The notes beneath the pieces are model-generated. The model was not told where the DNA came from. It searched no databases and saw only the letters and a program-made list of their open reading frames with translations. This document shows, piece by piece, positions 1 through 7,574 of a stretch of DNA of 7,878 nt; the stretch's first letter is position 1; each line of letters starts with the position of its first letter. The stretch is from JBFJWU01 sp041623475 [NCBI: bacterium] (GTDB lineage: Bacteria > J088), in contig JBFJWU010000145.1 in assembly GCA_041623475.1 (NCBI GenBank), forward strand, positions 1-7,878, read 5' to 3'. The position numbers and the translations under genes are program-made.

Positions 1-408
1 GATGGCGACAGTGCCGATTCGGATGATGTCGATGTGGATTCGTTGCTGGGCGACCTGGCGGCCGATGATGGCGACAGTGCCGATCCGGACGATGTCGATG
101 TCGACTCGTTGCTGGACGACCTGGCGGCCGATGATGGCAACAGTGCCGATTCGGACGATATCGACGTCGACTCGTTGCTGGGCGACCTGGCGGCCGATGA
201 TGACAACAGTGCCGACTCGGAGGATGTCGACGTCGACGAGTTATTGGACCAGGTTAAGACTTCCAACGGAGAGCCCGAAGACGACCTTGAAGCGCTCCTG
301 GACCAGTTAGAGACCGAGGACGACAGCAAAGACGCCGGAACGGCGGATACCAGTGACTCTGAATTGGACGACCTGCTCAGTCAAATCGACGACCTTCAGG
401 ATTCCTGA
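1..408 (+). CDS. 3' end of a gene for an acidic repeat protein (5' end outside the window)
   Basis: This is the last 135 codons of a reading frame already open at base 1 and ending in TGA at 406-408; the true start lies upstream. By my count about 55 of 135 residues are Asp or Glu, against two lysines and no arginine, so the tail is strongly negative and probably disordered. Residues 2-67 are three copies of a 22-residue unit (GDSADSDDVDVDSLLGDLAADD-like), followed by a partial, diverging fourth. The pattern acidic-x-x-LL-x-x-hydrophobic occurs six times (LL at residues 15, 37, 59, 81, 99 and 125), ending with ELDDLLSQIDDL. No enzymatic domain is visible in this part and I do not recognise the family. 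The repeated LL in an acidic context could be short amphipathic helices for binding a partner; that is inference. yacG follows eight bases after the stop, suggesting co-transcription. Confidence 0.8.
   Translation, partial: DGDSADSDDVDVDSLLGDLAADDGDSADPDDVDVDSLLDDLAADDGNSADSDDIDVDSLLGDLAADDDNSADSEDVDVDELLDQVKTSNGEPEDDLEALLDQLETEDDSKDAGTADTSDSELDDLLSQIDDLQDS
4..249 (+). repeat. 66-bp in-frame tandem repeat, three full copies plus a degenerate fourth
   Basis: Full units lie at 4-69, 70-135 and 136-201, with a partial, diverged copy at 202-249. Aligning by eye, units 1 and 2 differ at 5 of 66 positions, as do units 2 and 3. Many differences are GAT/GAC-type synonymous changes, with a few substitutions (Ser/Pro, Gly/Asp, Asp/Asn, Val/Ile). 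The period is a multiple of three, so copy-number change keeps the reading frame. More copies may lie left of the window. Confidence 0.93.
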
Positions 409-416
409 GTCTTTCT

Positions 417-662
417 ATGGCCCGCTCTAAAACGGAACCGGGGAACGATTCAATTAGGCGGCCCAGGTCAGATCGGTCCGGAACAGTCGTCAGACTTGTA
501 ACATGCCCGGAATGTGGTGCGCAGACCCGAATGGACGGCAATGGGTGGCGTCCATTCTGCAGCCGAAAGTGCAAACTGATCGATCTGGGAGATTGGATTG
601 ACGAGCGCTTTCGTGTCCCCGAACAACCATCGGACGGTTGGGGCCAAAGCGGGTCACGGTAG
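417..662 (+). CDS. yacG: DNA gyrase inhibitor YacG (zinc-binding)
   Basis: The 81-residue product carries the YacG signature. A treble-clef-like zinc site is formed by CPEC (residues 31-34) and, 14 residues later, CSRKC (49-53), followed at once by the family-typical KLIDLGDWIDERFRVP. In E. coli, YacG binds the C-terminal region of GyrB and blocks DNA binding by gyrase; all four cysteines expected for zinc are present. ATG 417 is the only in-frame start I see before the zinc site. It gives about 30 residues ahead of the first cysteine, including a basic patch (RRPRSDRSG), which is longer than in the 65-residue E. coli protein. The Shine-Dalgarno is weak (AGGA at 398-401, 15 bases away), so translation may depend on the gene ending at 408. 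The C-terminal tail (EQPSDGWGQSGSR) is polar and probably flexible, as in relatives. Confidence 0.9.
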   Translation: MARSKTEPGNDSIRRPRSDRSGTVVRLVTCPECGAQTRMDGNGWRPFCSRKCKLIDLGDWIDERFRVPEQPSDGWGQSGSR

Positions 663-711
663 CAGTTGTGCGCAGCTTGTCCAGCTGGGCAGGCGTTAGC
701 AAAATAGCACC

Positions 712-3700
712 ATGAGACGATTCTTCTTTATTATTTTCCTGCTCAGTTTTGGGACCGTCCTTGCTGTAACCTGGGTGACGGGGGAACCACGCGTTCAGCG
801 GTGGCTGGGCGAGCAGGTTACCCGGCTCGCAAACGATGCCACTGGGATAGACTTGCGCGTCGAATGGATCTATTGGAACCCCTTGGGGGGCGCATTGACA
901 TTCGGGGATACGGTTCTTCTTGACCCCGGGCAGGATGTATGGCTCTCAATTCCCCTGGCCGAGGTGCAACTCGGTTTTGGTCGTATGGGGCTCCGGACAC
1001 TGGACGTTACGAAAGTCGAATTGCACGGCGTGCGTGCCAGGATCAACGTCGACCCGGATTACAATGTGCAGCCATTTGACTTCCTCGTAGACGCAATGAA
1101 TGCCGGGCAAGACCTGCCCGTATCCGATCCGACCCAGGTTGACATATTCGATTTCCTGCCTGGATTCAAGATTAACCTTCGCGAACTGGTTGTTAATAAA
1201 TCGGACCTTGTTTTTACAACGGAAGACCCCTGGGAGGAAGTTCGTTTTAGAGATTCAAATGTCCAGTTGGAATTTGTCAAGAATCTGCCAGCTAATATTT
1301 CGTACAGCCTGCATTCCGGTTCCTACGAGATACTGGACTGGCGATATGAGGGCGTTACGCTGGACGGAAGCGGGTTATTTACGGAAAACGATTTCATATT
1401 TATCGATAATACCTTCCACGTAGACTTGCCCCAGATTGATGTTGAACTGGATGGCAAGGTTCACCTGAACGGGCAGGAACCTGTCGTACAGTTGGACATT
1501 GATGGGCTCCTGGATGTGTCCCTGGTCAACCTGCATTACACCGACATTCCTGAATTGCTGGGAACCCTGGATACGGTGGTTGACATAGACATACATTCTG
1601 AGAAGGGAATATTCCTTAATGCTGACCTTTGGACGGATGCAATGGGGGTTCAGGGTGGGATTTTGACCGATGTCAGTATTCGCTACGAAATGGACGAAGA
1701 TGCCGGGTACATCCGCAAGTTCGAAGGCAGGGATGGTGACGGTGCGCTGTCTGTAACCGGAGTGGTTCGCTGGTTCCCCGACATTTTTGTTGCGATGTAC
1801 ACGAATGCCGGTGCGCTGGACCTGAAATGGGGCGGGCGTTTTCTTGAGAGTGTGCCGATGGACCCCGAGGGCAAATTCACCGGTTCCGTTAATTTTGAGT
1901 TTCCGATCGAACCCGAGTTCGGGATGGACATGCGAATTCGGGGCAAGATTGACCGACTTCGAGCTTCGATACTGGACGGGACCCGTACAGAGACAGTCGA
2001 AATGGACCTTGACGGAAACGTAACCTACGATGGGACCTCAATTTCAATACGAGATGCTGTCCTGCTGGGAGAGCTAGGTCGCATCGAGGTAACGTCGGAC
2101 ATATCAATGGCCGCTGGCAATGATTTTTTTGCGTCGGGCATTGCCGACATCGAAAAGCTGCAGTGGCTTGGAATTGACAGTGACTTTGGACTGGCAGGCA
2201 GAGCCCATGCGAGTTTCGAACTAACCACGACAGAAATCGTGGTTGAGGCGGCGTCTCGTTATTTGCGATCTGACTTGGGTGAAATTCGGAATTTTGGGGG
2301 TGGGTTGCGAACTGGGCCACGGAGGGGTGTTTTTCGTGTCGATCAGGCAAACGTTGGCGATGGCAATACAGCAGGCATCATGAACGTTGTCTACGACGAC
2401 CGCAGTTATTCCGGGTCCTTTACAGCGTTTGCGCTGCCCATTTCGGTTGTTGCCGGCTCCCCAACGGTTGATGGGCGGATCTCCGGCCACCTGTCCGTTG
2501 CAGGCCGGCTGGACGAACAGGTACCGCCGGTGCCCGATGGACGGATTTGGATTGAGGGACTGAGGGTTGCTGGCCTGAACGCAGGAAATATGGAAATTGT
2601 CGCCAATAGAACGTCGGCAGGCCAGAGTGAAGGCCGGATCGAGCTCTTGGACGGTGGGTCAGGTGTAATACGATTTGTCGTTGATGCGCAGCGAAAGACG
2701 AGCTGGGCGACGGGCGAACTGCGTGTGCCGTTGCCGGCCGACTGGCAGGAGTTCCTTGAGTTTCGCACCGCCAGCCTGCAACTGGGTGCCAAGTCTTTCG
2801 AGCGAAAATTCCACGTCCATACATTTATCAGTTCAGAAGATCCATTGTCTGCGGGTAGCGGCGAATTGGTTTCAAGTATCTCGGCCGACCAGGACGGAAT
2901 TTCGTTATTTCTGGCCAAGGGCGGTGAGCGCGCATTCGGACGGGTTACGGGCGTTGTCGATTATGAGGGCCTTTGGGCCGGAGGTGGTTTCGCAACCTGG
3001 GATGACGTCGTCCTGGACGATGAGGGAATGTTGCCAAACAGCGGCAGTGTCGCGGCCATACTTGCCGCGCGACAGGGGAATTTGTCTGACCTGTCTGGGT
3101 TGGTTCGTTTGGCAGGGCTTTCAGGTACGGTCGGGCAAGTTGCCTTGAATCAGGACGGAATCGTTAATCTGGAAGCCAGGCGCGGCAACGTTCACCTTCT
3201 GGAGCCATTCGTGGTCAATCTGGGTGACTACGGTCAGCTTCAACTGGACGGCACGGTCGAACTGGCCCGGTCGTATGACTTGAGCCTGCGAGGCACGGTA
3301 CCGGCGAGGATCCTGCAACAATTTGATATCGGTGTCGATGATGCGGACGGGATCCTCGAATTGGGTGCTGAAGTCAAGGGACCCTGGAATGACCCGACCT
3401 ATTCAGGTGCTGGTACGATCGCCCAGGCAAGGGCAAAGTTGGCCGGGGTTGTCTCGCCGGTAGAACGAATTTCAGGGTCGGTGACATTTCTTGATGGACA
3501 ACTGAATTTGAATCGTATCCAGGGGCAACTGGGTCAAGGGACAATTGTCCTGGCTGGAACAGTTGGCATTTCACCCACCAATCTATGGGAACTGGATCTC
3601 GACGCAACCATGGATTCGAGTCGGGTCCAGATTACCGAGAAACTGAATTCAGGCCTGCGAGGCCGGCTTCGGCTGACCGGGAATCCGGAATCTGCAATGT

Positions 3701-4623
3701 TGCTATCAGGAGATATCGAGGCATTCGGACTGAGATATCGAGACGAGATCGAATGGGAGCGGGCGTTGCTCCAGCTTCGATCGACGACCGCAGGCATCGG
3801 TACATACGAAAAAACCGGGTCTCCGACAGTCGATGTACGTGTCAGGGGTGTGCGAGACTTGCAAGTCGTCAGCAACCTTTTGAATGGGTCTTTTTCCACG
3901 GATCTTGAGCTTCGGGGGTCTACGAGCGATCTGAGATATTTCGGTGTTGTTGAATTCGAACAGGGAAGTCTGTTTTATTTCAGGGGACAGACCTATGAGC
4001 TCCGCCGAGGAATCGTTCAGTATGTTGACCCAGAGGGACGTACGCCATTTCTGGATATTGAGGCAACGACAAACGTCCTGTATGTACCGACGCAGGATGA
4101 AGGCGGTACGCCGACCAACTATCGAATTACATTGACCATTTTCGGTCAGGCGGACCAGCTCCAGATTCGCTTTCAAAGCGATCCGCAATTGCCAGAAACG
4201 GATATCCTTTCATTGTTGTCCCTCGGAGTACGAGCGGATGATTTTGATCGGCTTTTGTCCACCCAAAGTGGGGGATTGGAGATTTCAAGTTTGATTCTTT
4301 CAGGACAAATCAGTCGCCTGGAAAACGAAATCCAGTCCCTGATTGGCTTTGACAGAATCGAGATCGCACCGGCATTTGACAGTTCGGACGGAAGTCGTTC
4401 GATGCAAGTGTCCCTTCAAAAGCAGTTGGCCAGAAATCTCAGCCTCCGGCTAAGCACAGGGCTTGATATTGATGCCGATCAACGAATAGAACTAGGGTAC
4501 CGCGTAAGTCGAGGGCTTGATATCAGTATCGGATGGGACAATTCCGAAGCCGGGTTGACCGGCATTGGGCGCGACGTGGGTAACTTTTTTACCCGTCCGC
4601 GGTTGGTGGTTCCAATACCATAA
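712..4623 (+). CDS. tamB: Translocation and assembly module protein TamB (AsmA-like, DUF490)
   Basis: The 1303-residue product is close in length to E. coli TamB (1259). Residues 1-20 (MRRFFFIIFLLSFGTVLAVT) are an uncleaved-looking signal anchor, placing the rest in the periplasm. The body is a long run of alternating beta-strand segments separated by Gly/Asp turns, the beta-taco pattern of AsmA-like proteins. The C-terminal TamB domain spans roughly residues 920-1303. It has the typical FEQGSLFYFRGQTYEL block near 1083, the strand YRITLTIFGQADQLQIRFQS near 1137, and DPQLPETDILSLLSLG near 1157. The protein contains no cysteine. Family role: it partners an outer-membrane Omp85 protein in envelope assembly, and relatives are implicated in phospholipid transport between membranes. 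The start is set by the anchor; no convincing ribosome-binding site precedes it. It lies 49 bases after yacG and overlaps tamA by one base. In E. coli the order is tamA-tamB; here it is reversed. Confidence 0.93.
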   Translation: MRRFFFIIFLLSFGTVLAVTWVTGEPRVQRWLGEQVTRLANDATGIDLRVEWIYWNPLGGALTFGDTVLLDPGQDVWLSIPLAEVQLGFGRMGLRTLDVTKVELHGVRARINVDPDYNVQPFDFLVDAMNAGQDLPVSDPTQVDIFDFLPGFKINLRELVVNKSDLVFTTEDPWEEVRFRDSNVQLEFVKNLPANISYSLHSGSYEILDWRYEGVTLDGSGLFTENDFIFIDNTFHVDLPQIDVELDGKVHLNGQEPVVQLDIDGLLDVSLVNLHYTDIPELLGTLDTVVDIDIHSEKGIFLNADLWTDAMGVQGGILTDVSIRYEMDEDAGYIRKFEGRDGDGALSVTGVVRWFPDIFVAMYTNAGALDLKWGGRFLESVPMDPEGKFTGSVNFEFPIEPEFGMDMRIRGKIDRLRASILDGTRTETVEMDLDGNVTYDGTSISIRDAVLLGELGRIEVTSDISMAAGNDFFASGIADIEKLQWLGIDSDFGLAGRAHASFELTTTEIVVEAASRYLRSDLGEIRNFGGGLRTGPRRGVFRVDQANVGDGNTAGIMNVVYDDRSYSGSFTAFALPISVVAGSPTVDGRISGHLSVAGRLDEQVPPVPDGRIWIEGLRVAGLNAGNMEIVANRTSAGQSEGRIELLDGGSGVIRFVVDAQRKTSWATGELRVPLPADWQEFLEFRTASLQLGAKSFERKFHVHTFISSEDPLSAGSGELVSSISADQDGISLFLAKGGERAFGRVTGVVDYEGLWAGGGFATWDDVVLDDEGMLPNSGSVAAILAARQGNLSDLSGLVRLAGLSGTVGQVALNQDGIVNLEARRGNVHLLEPFVVNLGDYGQLQLDGTVELARSYDLSLRGTVPARILQQFDIGVDDADGILELGAEVKGPWNDPTYSGAGTIAQARAKLAGVVSPVERISGSVTFLDGQLNLNRIQGQLGQGTIVLAGTVGISPTNLWELDLDATMDSSRVQITEKLNSGLRGRLRLTGNPESAMLLSGDIEAFGLRYRDEIEWERALLQLRSTTAGIGTYEKTGSPTVDVRVRGVRDLQVVSNLLNGSFSTDLELRGSTSDLRYFGVVEFEQGSLFYFRGQTYELRRGIVQYVDPEGRTPFLDIEATTNVLYVPTQDEGGTPTNYRITLTIFGQADQLQIRFQSDPQLPETDILSLLSLGVRADDFDRLLSTQSGGLEISSLILSGQISRLENEIQSLIGFDRIEIAPAFDSSDGSRSMQVSLQKQLARNLSLRLSTGLDIDADQRIELGYRVSRGLDISIGWDNSEAGLTGIGRDVGNFFTRPRLVVPIP

Positions 4624-4625
4624 TG
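4621..4625 (+). promoter_or_regulatory. TAATG stop-start overlap coupling tamB and tamA
   Basis: The tamB stop TAA (4621-4623) shares its last A with the tamA start ATG (4623-4625). The best upstream purine-rich match is GGTGG at 4605-4609, too distant to be a strong ribosome-binding site. Translation of tamA therefore probably relies on ribosomes finishing tamB and re-initiating, which would tie the amounts of the two partners together. The overlap is seen directly; coupling is inferred. Confidence 0.75.
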
Positions 4626-7574
4626 CAGAGATTGCTACTGTTGGCGGGCTTCTGGGCCTGTACTCTTGGCGGCACTGCCCAGGCAGCCTGGCCCCCGATT
4701 ATTTCCGAACTCAAAGTAACGGGTGCCGAACGGATCCGGCTGGCTGGTGAACTGGATCAAATCTTGACATTTGGGGCGGGTGATCCCCTGCATCTGGAGC
4801 GGCTGGACTATCTTGTAAAACTGATGACTCTGCGCCAGGATGTAGAGTCAGCAAGTATCATTGTGCATCGGCAAGGCGATGACAAGGTCGTTGTTGAAAT
4901 CCTGATTCGTCCCGAACGAGTTATCCGGGACGCAAAGATTGTATTCGACCGCAAGCTGAGGCACGGTCGGGACCGAATCAGTCGAAGTGGGCAGTTATTA
5001 CAGGTCCCTGTGGTGTATTCTCAGTCGGCCGTAGCCACAGCCGCTCGCAGGTTACAAGATGAATTGATTGAACTGGGCTACCGGGATGCCACCGTGGAGC
5101 CAATTGTGCAATGGCCGTCCAGCCATAACGGTGTCCTGCTGCTCAAGGTCGAGCGCGGGGATCTCTATCGTATCGACAGTTTTACCTGGGAAGGATTGAC
5201 CGGTGGTGCAGCAGAAGTCGACCAGCCTGCTTTCGAGGGCAAGCCCTGGGATCGCCAGGAAACCCGAGACCGGCTTCAGGACTATGTAGGGGAACTTCGT
5301 GAAGCAGGATATTACGAAGCGGATTTTGAACTGTCCTGTTTGCCCAGGGTCGATACACCCAGGGCCGAATGCGTCGTTGTCATTGACCAGGGACCAGCGA
5401 CAAATTTGTCTTTTACCGGAAACCAGACATTCTTTGAGCCGGACTTAATTGAAGTCCTCGATGTCGATACCGAGATTCGCAACACGTCCGAAGATTTGCG
5501 GCGTCGGGCCGATCGGTTGACGGATTTTTACAGTTCGCGGCGGTTCTTTTTTGCGAGTATTACTGCGGCTGCAGAACTGGATCACGGGGAACAGACGATT
5601 ACCTATTACATCGACGAGGGGCCACGGACTTTCTTTCGGGACATTCACTTCGTAGGTCCCGGTGATCCGATTGTCGATGTTATCAGCGAACTGACGAATG
5701 TTAATGGTCGTGTTCCCGGAAAGAAAGAGCTGATTGAACTGGTCGAGGGCGATCGTTTTACTCCCCTTCCCGAAGATGTCAGGTTGAAATTGCGGAAAAG
5801 TATGAATACCGGAACCGCCGCCCTGGAAAAAGCATTCCTGGGCAAAACCGGGAACATTTCTCGCCAGAATCGCGAGGACGACATTGAACGGCTGGATGTT
5901 GCCCTTCGCCGGATGGGATATTTGAACGGGCGCGTCGTTGGTGAGTTTGTTCAGCAAACAGCGGACGATGTCGCGTGGATCATTCAAATTGACCCTGGAC
6001 CTCATTTCCAGTGGGGAGACCTCCGGTTTCCGGACTCTGTGACCCTCGATAGTGAGCTGGACATACCGGACAACCTGGTAGCCGGGCGCTCTGCGGATAC
6101 CGTTGCAATGCAGGAGTATGCCCAGAACTGGATCCAGGTTATGCGACGACTTGGCTATCTGGACGCATACGCACAGGCCAACATTTCGGCTCGCAAAGAT
6201 GAGCGCGTGATCGACGCGACTCTCGAAACGTTCCAGGGTCCACGCTATAAGGTGGCAGGAGTGATTGTTCGCGGCATCGAGCGCACCCGGCGATCGGCCG
6301 TCGTGAATTTGTTGCCGCTGCGTGTCGGCGAAGTAGCCAGCCAGGACGAACTGTTACGAGGGCGAAGATTGCTGCTGGAACGACGAGTGTTCGACCTGGT
6401 CAACGCAAGCTGGGAGCTGAAAGATCCATCGACCGGGCAGGTGGTTGCCGTCTACGAATTGGAAGAGCGCAATGGCGGAGAGATCGAAACCGGACTTCTG
6501 CTGACCACGAATGAAGGTGTCGGCGTCGATTTTTCGGTCTCTCACAACCGATTATTCGGGTCATTCCGAAGTGTCCAGCTGGCCGGGTCTGTCCTGTATG
6601 AACCCGAGGACATTATCAGTGGCAAGTTTTACAGGCGGCGACCCTTTCGGATGAGGTTCGGTTTCCTTTACAGGGAACCGCTTCCAAATGGGATCCCCGT
6701 ATTCGGCGACGTCCAGGGGACAATCGAACTAAACCGCAACGATGACGACATAGACTGGCTGGCGCAGTCGATTTTCTCGGGGCCGACCTGGGACATCGAT
6801 GAGAATGCCAGTTTGTCGTTTGGATATCAATATGAATGGTTCAAGCCAATCAGGGTCAAAAATGACGCGTTTGCGTTGGCTGGACTGGCGGTGCTGGACC
6901 AGGTTACGCACATTGGCAGTTTCCGAACAAGCGGGGTCTACCAGGAATTCGACAATCGCTTTGATCCAAAGGTTGGGTGGGGAACCTATCACGAGTTGCA
7001 GGTTGCTAATCAGGCACTGGCCGGCGACGTGCGTTTCGCAAGGTATGAAGGCAGCCTGACGTTTATCCAGCCACTGTTTGGTACGGTAACGTTCTGGAGC
7101 AGCGTGCGCGGCGGTCTGATCGAACTCCATTCGGAACGTTTTGAACGGGTCCGGTCAAAAGTGTTTCGACTTGGTGGAAACGGCAGTGTCAGGGGCTATC
7201 AACGTGATTCTGTGTCGCCGTACGCATTGATTCCACTGGACACGACGGGCGACGGTGTTGTTGATGGTTCGTGCGATTCCGGTGCCGACGGGTTGGCCTG
7301 TGCCGCAATTGCCGTTGGTGGGGACGGTTTTGCAAGCCTGCAGTCAGAGATTCGGCTGGGAATCACGGAATCTCTGGAAATCGCAATATTTGAAGACAAC
7401 GCGATCGTCAGCGGTTTTGACCTGAGCAATGTCTTTGCCGCCGGCTATGGCGCGGGGATCCTGTTTCACACTCCGGCCGGGCCGCTGCGCCTGGACCTTG
7501 GGCGAAAAATACGCAAGATTCCTACGGATCGCGACAAGTTCACTGTCCATTTTTACGTTGCAACAGGCTTTTGA
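4623..7574 (+). CDS. tamA: Omp85 outer-membrane protein, TamA/BamA family, with an extended POTRA array
   Basis: The product has 983 residues; for comparison E. coli TamA has 577 and BamA 810. A Sec signal peptide (residues 1-21, ending A-Q-A) leads to the periplasm. I read seven consecutive POTRA-like units at about 24-98, 99-177, 178-258, 259-335, 336-460, 461-540 and 541-616. Several share the second-helix motif (LGY, AGY or MGY) and end in a hydrophobic strand. The fifth is some 40-50 residues longer than the others. The beta-barrel runs from about 618 to the end. It contains the Omp85 loop-6 motif VRGY (856-859) and ends in Phe (YVATGF), the usual outer-membrane protein signal recognised by BAM. 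Directly after VRGY is an insertion (about 867-900) with a calcium-loop-like DTTGDGVVD and cysteines 884 and 893. The TamA assignment rests on its overlap with tamB; by size and POTRA number it could equally be called BamA-like. No convincing terminator follows. Confidence 0.9.
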   Translation: MQRLLLLAGFWACTLGGTAQAAWPPIISELKVTGAERIRLAGELDQILTFGAGDPLHLERLDYLVKLMTLRQDVESASIIVHRQGDDKVVVEILIRPERVIRDAKIVFDRKLRHGRDRISRSGQLLQVPVVYSQSAVATAARRLQDELIELGYRDATVEPIVQWPSSHNGVLLLKVERGDLYRIDSFTWEGLTGGAAEVDQPAFEGKPWDRQETRDRLQDYVGELREAGYYEADFELSCLPRVDTPRAECVVVIDQGPATNLSFTGNQTFFEPDLIEVLDVDTEIRNTSEDLRRRADRLTDFYSSRRFFFASITAAAELDHGEQTITYYIDEGPRTFFRDIHFVGPGDPIVDVISELTNVNGRVPGKKELIELVEGDRFTPLPEDVRLKLRKSMNTGTAALEKAFLGKTGNISRQNREDDIERLDVALRRMGYLNGRVVGEFVQQTADDVAWIIQIDPGPHFQWGDLRFPDSVTLDSELDIPDNLVAGRSADTVAMQEYAQNWIQVMRRLGYLDAYAQANISARKDERVIDATLETFQGPRYKVAGVIVRGIERTRRSAVVNLLPLRVGEVASQDELLRGRRLLLERRVFDLVNASWELKDPSTGQVVAVYELEERNGGEIETGLLLTTNEGVGVDFSVSHNRLFGSFRSVQLAGSVLYEPEDIISGKFYRRRPFRMRFGFLYREPLPNGIPVFGDVQGTIELNRNDDDIDWLAQSIFSGPTWDIDENASLSFGYQYEWFKPIRVKNDAFALAGLAVLDQVTHIGSFRTSGVYQEFDNRFDPKVGWGTYHELQVANQALAGDVRFARYEGSLTFIQPLFGTVTFWSSVRGGLIELHSERFERVRSKVFRLGGNGSVRGYQRDSVSPYALIPLDTTGDGVVDGSCDSGADGLACAAIAVGGDGFASLQSEIRLGITESLEIAIFEDNAIVSGFDLSNVFAAGYGAGILFHTPAGPLRLDLGRKIRKIPTDRDKFTVHFYVATGF

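Noticed and set aside
2-310. Second open frame through the acidic repeat region, rich in Met, Arg and Trp
   Set aside because: It is open only because the 66-bp unit has no stop in that frame and the period is a multiple of three. The frame giving the acidic protein continues to a sensible stop just before yacG.
1889-2918. Several minus-strand open frames of 89-170 codons inside tamB
   Set aside because: They overlap one another and the strongly supported tamB frame, and their Arg/Pro/Ser-rich translations are typical of antisense shadows.
5445-6005. 186-codon open frame on the minus strand inside tamA
   Set aside because: It lies wholly antisense to POTRA-coding sequence and its translation resembles no family I know. 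Codon bias of the plus-strand gene explains the absence of stops.
4623-7574. Assigning the outer-membrane protein as the essential BamA rather than TamA
   Set aside because: Length and POTRA number would allow it, but the immediate overlap with tamB favours the TamA role. I keep the BamA-like possibility open in the feature entry.
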